NCBI RefSeq assembly: GCF_011386835.1
Contig: NC_088800.1
Coordinates: 82,710,981-82,774,980 of the forward strand
Direction: 5' to 3'
Length of the DNA stretch: 64,000 nucleotides
Source of the DNA: Chrysemys picta bellii
Taxonomy: Eukaryota > Chordata > Testudines > Emydidae
Under the pieces are notes generated by a model. The model saw nothing but the letters and a program-made list of their open reading frames with translations, was not told the DNA's origin and did not search any database. How positions within the stretch are numbered: position 1 is the first letter of the stretch; each line of letters begins with the position of its first letter. Below are positions 57,481 through 64,000 of the stretch, in pieces. A program made the translations under genes and the position numbers.

Positions 57481-58338
57481 GGGTCTCAATGAGCTCTTTG
57501 TAGACTAAATCCTGGTCACTTTAGTTATGCAATTTACCCCCAGCTGTCCTATCTAGTCCCAAGCAATCCCTTCTTCTCTCCTTTGATCTAATTTCTCCCT
57601 GAGTCATGTCCTGTCTAAGCCAGAGTGCAGCCCCTAGGAGAGGGGATGGTTTCCAAGACCGTCAAAAAAAAAAAAAAAAAAAAAAAAAAAAGAATGATTG
57701 CCACTGGTTTAAGTGTCTAAATTTGACTTTAGGAGCTTATCTGTAGGAATCCATTTTAGAAAACCTAAAACAAGGACTCCACCTCAAGGCGCTCACCATC
57801 TTGGTTACATACCATGCAACATGACATGGCCCAGGGATAAATTTGTTTATGCAAGGGAAAGGAGGGAGAGGTTCAATGGAAGTGTGAGGACTTAAAATCC
57901 AAGGGGTCAAGGAGTCTGAGAACACTTTTGATAAGCAAAACTGTGAGTAATTATCCAATATGAACTGAAGACCTGCATTTGTTGAGGTCCATTCACTACT
58001 TCAGCCAACCAAGTGCAGTATTAAAAGCAAGAGTTAAAATCTTACATTCAGTTATCTGAGAAACAGGACCCCCGACACAAATCCATTTGCTCAAAGCAGA
58101 AAGCTCCAGTGAATGCATCAGCTAAAAATAAGCTCATTTCCTACAGCAAAACCTCATACCTGCTGCTGGAAACCTGAATCATAATGTCAGCAAGATATCA
58201 ATCTCACAAAACAAACAGAACCTTTGGCATTTGAAAACTATTTGGAGATAAGTGGGTGGATCCCAATGGATTACATAGACCATCCTGGATCAGCCAGAAA
58301 TGAACATCCAAGTGGCAAACGTAGAGAAAACATAAAAA
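57481..58338. other. Unique DNA with A28 run
   Basis: 57664-57691 is 28 consecutive A. No retrocopy or target duplication was found beside it. Nothing else is recognised. Confidence 0.4.
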
Positions 58339-58416
58339 GGCCAGATCCTCAGCCAGTCTAAATCAGTGTCACTCCACTGGTGTCTGAGGAACAATGATGG
58401 TTTACACCAGTTGGCC
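58339..58416. repeat. Short 'AGATCCTCAGC' palindromic repeat
   Basis: GGCCAGATCCTCAGCCAGTC and TAAATCAGTG are opposed to GGTTTACACCAGTTGGCC. A good quasi-palindromic copy. Confidence 0.6.
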
Positions 58417-58877
58417 TGAAGTTCTCCTTAAGGAGACTGACTGCATTTAATTCCAGTCCTGGTGAAAAGAGCAGCAAGAGTTTTAGTCAACATGTGGTGA
58501 TAAGTGATCTCCTCTCCTGATCTACCGCCCTGCGTTTGGTGGAGATGAGATAATTACATAGTACATCCTCTCAGAGAGCAACGGAGTTTCATCCTACCTG
58601 GACTCTCCCCTGGCTATGCTTAGAAGGGCTTCTTACAACAAAGTAGCTAGTACTTAACTGGTACCGAATTTGAATGTACTATTATTTGTGAGACAAGGTA
58701 TCAAGTGCTCTACTAAAATCTCAGCACATTCCCAATTACAGTTACTCTCTTCCTTTCATCCATCCACTCTGTAATTACATCACATGAAAGCAATCAAGTT
58801 TTCCTGGCAAGATTTATTCTCTGCAAACTTATGTGGTTTTATCCTCCTGGGGTCCAATCCTGCAACATTTTCTCAGG
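58417..58877. other. Unique DNA
   Basis: Nothing recognised. Confidence 0.4.
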
Positions 58878-59088
58878 TCTGTCTAAGGTACCATTACTGT
58901 AGTATCTGAGCACCTTGCAATCTTTACTCTCACACGCCCCTGTGAGATTAGACAGTGCTATTATCCCCATTGACAAATGGGAAACTGAGGCACAGTGTAA
59001 GAGACTTGCCCAAGTTCAAAGGCAGTCTGTGGCAGAGCAGGGAATTAAATCCAGGTCTCTCGAGTCAAAGGCTAGGGCGTCACTTGGG
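58878..59088 (-). mobile_element. MIR SINE
   Basis: Plus-strand TTATCCCCATTGACAAATGG, GAAACTGAGGCACAG, GACTTGCCCAAG, CTGTGGCAGAGCAGGGAATT and AATCCAGGTCTCTCGAGTC are the reversed CORE and tRNA-head order of MIR. Full head-to-tail length, diverged. Confidence 0.85.
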
Positions 59089-60196
59089 CAACTGAACCCA
59101 TGGGAGCACTCACGTGAGCAGGGGTTGTAGGATCAAATCCTAAATAGCTGGGGCTGGATTGTGTCTTTTAAGGCATGGTTTTGTCCTGGGTGGAGTGGCA
59201 GGGAGCACCACTACGCTTTCTTCCTAAGAGAGGCACAATACCTTCCCAATCTCCCCGCTGTGCAAGGGGAATGCCAGACTGCCACATGCCTTTATGGGAA
59301 TTAGTTTACTCCTCCCTGTGCACCGCTCCCTTCACAAACTTGTCTACTTCCTACTCCATTTCGACCCCTTTGAGGCACTATGCACCATGGGGGGGGAATA
59401 TGGAGTGAGAAGTGCCTGCAATTTTATACCTGCCACACTAGGGTGTGATGTGGGGGAGGCTCCATGTGCCTTCCTGCCCCACTTCACAGCCGTGTAAGGG
59501 CCAGACACCACCAGAGGCAAGCTATTTTTTTACCTTCATATTAGTCGCATTATTTCCCTGGGAACAGAAATCAGACTCCCAGCGCAGTAATTGCCAGGAG
59601 AGCCTTTTTTTCCTTTTGGGAAGATCTTTGCTTTTCTCCTTTCACCTGGTACTGTACTAGATGTCCATGCTGTTTCATAAATAATTGAACCAATGGCTCA
59701 GAGTAAGTTTTTGAGCTAATTAAAATTAATACCCTAGGATGCATATCACATACACTGGCCTATTTGTGCATGTTCACATCTTGCAAGCATTCTCTACCCT
59801 GCTCTCTCTCAATAGTTATTTTTACAGGGTTCTTCTTAGTCCTCAACTACTTTTGAGTCCTGTTAACGTCCTCCCACCTTTTGAATGGCCAGGTGCTTTG
59901 AGTAGGATGAAACATTGGAAAGACAGCACAACAGAGATGACGATCCATCGCTTTAACCTGATGTACTGGCTTTCTATGTTTTTTCCAAGGACAATGCTAT
60001 GTAGATTTAAACAGAATGAGGGGCAAAAGTAAGAGAGATACCCAAATCAATGGGAGAGAGGAGTAGGAAGAGGACAGAGTCTGGGACTTGTAAGACTCCC
60101 TGGGCAGCAGCTTCACCTGCCTGCTTTGTGGGCAGTTGCACGTTTTATTCTGGTCTCGGCGGGATTAATTACATGACAGGCAGAATTCAAGGAGTA
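59089..60196. other. Unique DNA
   Basis: TAATTAAAATTAATACC near 59718 is AT-rich. The plus frames at 59175-59660 show no splice-framed exon. Confidence 0.4.
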
Positions 60197-60208
60197 TGAT
60201 GTCAAGAC

Positions 60209-60863
60209 GAAAGCAACAGACAGTCTTGTGGCACCTTTAAGACTAACAGATGTATTGGAGCAAAAGCTTTCGTGGTTGAATGCCCACTTCGTCGGATGCA
60301 TGTAATGGAAATTTTCAGGAGCTGGTATAAATATGCTGGCAAGAATCAGTCTGGAGATAACGAGGTTAGTTCAATCAGTTTCTCCTCCCTTGGTGTTCTC
60401 ACTTCAACTGCTACCCTGTTTCCCCGAAAATAAGACAGTGTCTTATATTAATTTTTGCTCCCAAAGATGCGCTAGGTCTTATTTTCAGGGGATGTCTTAT
60501 TTTTCAGAAATGAAAAATGCCTTATTATCGGTGGATGCCTGATTATCGGGGAGGTCTTATTATCGGGGGGATGCCTTATATTACAACGAGAGGCAAAACT
60601 GTAAGTAGGCCTTATTTTCGGAGGATGTCTTATTTTCGGGGAAACAGGGTAGCAGAGGACCTCACCCTCCCTGATTGAACTAACCTCGTTATCTCCACAC
60701 TGATTTATACCTGCCTCTGGAAATTTCCATTACATGCATCCGACGAAGTGGGCATTCAACCACGAAAGCTTTTGCTCCAATACAACCGTTAGTCTTAAAG
60801 GTGCCACAGGACTCTCTGTTGCTTTTTACAGATCCAGACTAACATGACTACCCCTCTGATACT
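60209..60863. mobile_element. Penelope-type foldback split by mariner-like MITE
   Basis: The left arm (GAAAGCAACAGACAGTCTTG ... GGATGCATGTAATGGAAATT ... TCTGGAGATAACGAGGTTAG) is repeated inverted at 60673-60800 (CTAACCTCGTTATCTCCACA ... AATTTCCATTACATGCATCC). The right arm extends to the family end, ACATGACTACCCCTCTGATA. Exact 12-bp flanks, TGATGTCAAGAC, at 60197-60208 and 60864-60875. Arms exceed 150 bp, the longest here. Confidence 0.93.
60414..60649. mobile_element. TA-flanked mariner-like MITE, 236 bp
   Basis: The inverted ends CCCTGTTTCCCCGAAAATAA and TTATTTTCGGGGAAACAGGG are perfect for 20 bases. TA lies on both sides (60412-60413, 60650-60651), the Tc1/mariner signature. The interior is built from repeated GTCTTATTTTCGG / CCTTATTATCGG words. 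It sits at the apex of the foldback, between its arms. Confidence 0.9.
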
Positions 60864-60875
60864 TGATGTCAAGAC

Positions 60876-61299
60876 TTTTAGCTTTAGCAAGACTTGCCTG
60901 GGTCAACAAAACCCAGCTGAAAGATGGTGTGTGTTAAATAGCATGTTCAGTAACTGCTTGTAAAACCAGCACAACAGTAATATACACAATTCCCTTAAGG
61001 GCTGTAAGATCTCTGATTCTCCTCAGGAGTGTGGGTCAGCATTACATTTTAGCATCTGGGATGCGCCGTCACTTGGTATCACGTTGCACTTAAGTAGATC
61101 GGGCATGTAATGTGAATGGATCTGAGTAAGGGAGAGAAGTTTCCTATGTCATTAGTTCATTGTATCATTATTATTGAATCTGGAAACGCTGGGCCAAATT
61201 CACCACAGGACACCGTTTTAGTGAAGCCATTTTCAGCACCACTGTAGCTGCCTGCTAACAGAGTCAAGAGGCAGGAATGGAGCTGTGTAAATAACAGAT
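60876..61299. other. Unique DNA
   Basis: Nothing recognised. Confidence 0.4.
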
Positions 61300-61702
61300 T
61301 TTTTGGGGTCAGTGGCAATTCCCAAAAATAATCAGACAAATTGTTTTGGGTCGAACCAAATTCAATTTTTTCAAAATTTCTGGCATATTGAAGAGTTGAA
61401 GGAAAAACGTCACTGCGGCTCGAATGCAATGTATTCTTATGACAAAAATCAAAACATCTCATTTCAATTTTGACCATTTTTCCATATTTTTGATTTTTAA
61501 AAACTAAAACGTAAGGGCATTTTAAAACAAAAAATGAATTGCTACCCAAAAAGAATCAAAATATTTAAATTCAGATTTTCTTTTTACCCCAAACAATTCA
61601 GCAAAACTGACAAATTCGCAAAACATTTCAGAAATGCAGCATCTGGGTTTTTCCACTGAAAAATAGTTTGGGCTGAAAAAAATGTCACCTAGCTTTAGGA
61701 GA
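61300..61702. repeat. AT-rich unclassified repeat
   Basis: AAATTT/AAAAATCAAAAC words and a right edge ATGTCACCTAGCTTTAGGAG resemble the element at 56800-57480 (right edge CCTAGCTCTAAC). The left boundary is not defined. The 130-codon minus frame here is repeat-derived. Confidence 0.4.
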
Positions 61703-61737
61703 CTAACAAGGATCTGAATGTAGATTTGCTTGATGAA

Positions 61738-62270
61738 GAGTACGTCTACACTGCTGCATGCCTCTTTTACATGTATAGTTGCCTCCCCCCCAGCACAGGT
61801 ATAAATAGCAGCGTAGAATCATAGAATATCAGGGCTGGAAGGGACCTCAGAAGGTCATCTAGTCCAACCGCCTGCTCAAAGCAGGACTAGTCCCCAACTA
61901 TTTTTTTTTGCCCCACATCCCTAAATGGCTCCCTCAAGGATTGAACTCACAACCCTGGGTTTAGAAGGCTGATGCTCAAACCATTGCGCTATCCCTATCA
62001 CACCTAGCTAAGATTAATAGAGCAAAGACACACCGGAAGGGTAGGGGTATAAACCGGAGTACACACCCTAAATGGCTCTCTACTCATTGCTATTCTGAGC
62101 AGTGTTGTGTCCCACTGCCTCCCTGGTGCCAGAGCATTTCCCAGCTGCCTTCTCATTTCCTGAGCCTTTCACTGACATACAGCCACACACTGCAGTGTGG
62201 TTTTCCCTGCAGTGTGTAGCTACATGTACACTACATGCCGCTGACAGCGGTGTGGAGAGTAGATGTAGCC
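61738..62270 (-). mobile_element. Harbinger-like MITE carrying a SINE
   Basis: The left end GAGTACGTCTACACT and right end, reversed, GGCTACATCTACTCT are similar inverted termini of the TACRTCTAC type. The interior right part matches 26362-26695 in reverse. A SINE at 61813-61997 interrupts it. No clear 3-bp duplication was found (GAA left, TAA right). Confidence 0.55.
61813..61997 (-). mobile_element. Turtle-type tRNA/CR1-tailed SINE
   Basis: On the minus strand, GGATAGCGCAATGGTTTGAG (A-box region) and GGGTTGTGAGTTCAATCC (B-box region) form a tRNA-like head. This is followed by a CR1-type tail that ends ATATTCTATGATTCTA. tRNA-headed SINEs with CR1 3' tails are known from cryptodiran turtles, and pol III would transcribe such elements. 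About 185 bp. No target duplication is obvious. Confidence 0.85.
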
Positions 62271-63507
62271 TAAACGGAAAACCCTTTCTCCTGATCCCAT
62301 GTATGTAAACATCCACAGTGACCATAGAGTTGCTGACGTTGGGGGGTCTGTGTTGTGTAACAGCAGAAACACTCCCCCCCCCCCCTTCCACCCCACCCCC
62401 AATGCATTGGGCCATATACACTGCTGGTGTAACTTACTGAAGTCACTGACCTTGATCCCTGGGCTGGATTAGACATGGGGCAAATACGTTAATAAGGCAC
62501 ACACTCAGAAGACAGATCTTCAATCCCCTGTTAAGGGGGCACTTGCAATTATCCACAGACAGTTTACTTTCACAGATAATTGGCCGCTTGCGTATCTCTA
62601 TTTGCCATGGCAAAAGCTGATTTAAACTGCTATGTGAAGCGTTAATTAACAGTAATTTTGCCTTCATTCAAGCTCAAAGAGAACAGCCAGTGAAGCATTC
62701 ACACATTAAACGGGGCTTTTGGAAAGGAGTCTGCTACCATCCCTTTTATCCAGTGCAGCTCACTTCCACTGACCTTGATAGCTCTGGCGGCTCCACTGAT
62801 ATCTTTCCCCCACATTCTCTGTCTTAAGATTTCTTCCCAGTATGGAAACACGTTGCTGTACTCAGCTCCTGCAGTACATCACTTTGCTTTCGCTGTTTAT
62901 TGTTGCTCCCGGGTTTTCTTTAACAAGCGGTTGAACACCAGGGTTTCCTGTGTACTTTGGTTAGGCTGCTGATCAGTAGCTATTCAGAATTAGGGAATAT
63001 ATGCTAACATTAGCCCATACCATGTACACATTGATTGGCCTGAGTTCTCCTTTACCTTTAGGCTACATTACACCACTCTGGATGTAAATTGCATTTCTGC
63101 CTGCTTGAAAGCCCCCTTACGCTGCCAAAGTGGTATAAAGAGGCCTTAGGGTAAATGAGGATGAGACCAATTACATATAGAGACATTATACACTATATGC
63201 ATTTGTGTCTGATGGACATATTGGAGACGGATTTACAGATAGACCCCAACTGATCTTCCCCACGGGTATTCTGATTCAGGGCACCAGAACTGGGCCCTCG
63301 CCCTGAAGTGTTGGATCTAACCCAAGTTAGAAGCCAGAGGTAAGTCCCTGGTCTAAAGTTTCAGGGCAACTTAGGACTCCACCAGGCAGCAAGATAGGCA
63401 GATGGCCAAGATTCAGAAAAGACATTGGACGTTTATGTGGATGTCAAGAATTCCCAAAGTTATCATAATGATAACAACATTTTGTGGAAGGGCTGTTCAA
63501 ACTCATG
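62271..63507. other. Unique DNA
   Basis: C-run (about 13 bases) at about 62376. A donor-like G|GTAAGTCC at about 63340 follows a short open stretch but has little support. A faint palindromic repeat lies at 63040-63160. Confidence 0.35.
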
Positions 63508-63515
63508 TTTTAGGG

Positions 63516-63826
63516 CAGGGGTCGGCAACCTTTCAGAAGTGCTGTGCCGAGTCTTCATTTATTCATTCTAACTTAAGGTTTCGTGTGCCAGTAATACATT
63601 TTAATGTTTTTAGAAGGTCTCTTTCTATAAGTCTATAATATAGAACTAAACTACTGTTGTATGTAAAGTAAATAAGGGTTTTAAAAAGTTTAAGAAGCTT
63701 CATTTAAAATTAAATTAAAAAGCAGAGGCCCCCGGATCGGTGGCCAGGACCTGGGCAGTGAGAGTGCCACTGAAAATCAGCTTGCGTGCCGCCTTCGGCA
63801 CGTGTGCCATAGGTTGCCTACCGCTG
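63516..63826 (+). mobile_element. hAT element, non-autonomous, 311 bp
   Basis: The ends are CAGGGGTCGGCAACCT and, inverted, CAGCGGTAGGCAACCT. An exact 8-bp duplication TTTTAGGG lies at 63508-63515 and 63827-63834. The interior matches the copy at 28196-28505 in reverse orientation, including CACTGAAAATCAGCTTGCGT. No transposase frame. Confidence 0.96.
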
Positions 63827-63834
63827 TTTTAGGG

Positions 63835-64000
63835 CATTATCCAATCTCTAGCGATTAGAGATCAGGATGAGACTTTACATAAGGGCCAGATTATCCCATC
63901 TTTGTCTACCATGGGGTCTGACACCTTCCTCTGAAGCATCTGGTACAACTCATTACAACACACTGGACTACACAAATCTGACCTGGTATGGCAACCCCTA
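63835..64000. other. Unique DNA to window end
   Basis: Nothing recognised. Confidence 0.4.

Noticed and set aside
61813..61997. A functional tRNA gene
   Set aside because: The tRNA-like head is part of a SINE with a CR1 tail, and the head does not complete a cloverleaf.
63285..63342. Exon ending at a GTAAGT donor
   Set aside because: The open stretch is under 60 bases, and a GTAAGT match is expected by chance about 15 times in 64 kb.
1..64000. CRISPR arrays, operons or a defence system
   Set aside because: There are no regularly spaced short repeats, no dense gene arrangement, and all signs point to a vertebrate genome.

Overview
The window looks like nuclear DNA of a reptile, most likely a turtle. 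It is AT-leaning, CpG-poor and full of vertebrate interspersed repeats. No complete protein-coding gene, rRNA, tRNA, CRISPR array or prokaryote-style operon is visible. The turtle call rests on CR1 LINE 3' ends with ATTCTATG-type termini, a tRNA-headed SINE with a CR1 tail, Penelope-like foldback elements, several hAT and PIF/Harbinger-like miniature transposons, and Ty3/gypsy or ERV-type LTRs. This is inference; a crocodilian is the main alternative.

Layout. 0-9 kb: a solo LTR with 5-bp target duplication (526-1037), a Penelope-type foldback around an AT microsatellite, a decayed CR1 end, mostly unique DNA, a CR1 copy (6868-7640) and a candidate terminal coding exon (8505-8740). 9-23 kb: a second foldback subfamily, hAT and Harbinger-like MITEs, a well-formed candidate internal exon (14325-14487), a Penelope-like coding remnant and two CR1 pseudogenes. 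23-34 kb: hAT elements with 8-bp duplications, MIR-type SINEs, a minus-strand CR1, and a minus-strand Ty3/gypsy remnant with two nested insertions. 34-48 kb: a GC-rich hAT element, a 96% identical 218-bp inverted repeat pair, more foldbacks (one split by a Harbinger-like MITE) and hAT MITEs. 48-64 kb: CR1 and MIR tails, long GT/CA microsatellites, two adjacent single-arm Penelope copies, a foldback split by a TA-flanked mariner-like MITE, a SINE nested in a MITE, and a closing hAT element.

Genes do not work together here in the usual sense. The window reads as intron or intergenic DNA with at most a few exons of unrecognised genes. Most long reading frames are by-products of repeats. The clearest evidence is the set of exact target-site duplications read directly from the sequence. 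I found no new enzymatic or defence system. The items most worth checking are the two exon candidates, the foldback Penelope-derived family and the inverted repeat pair.
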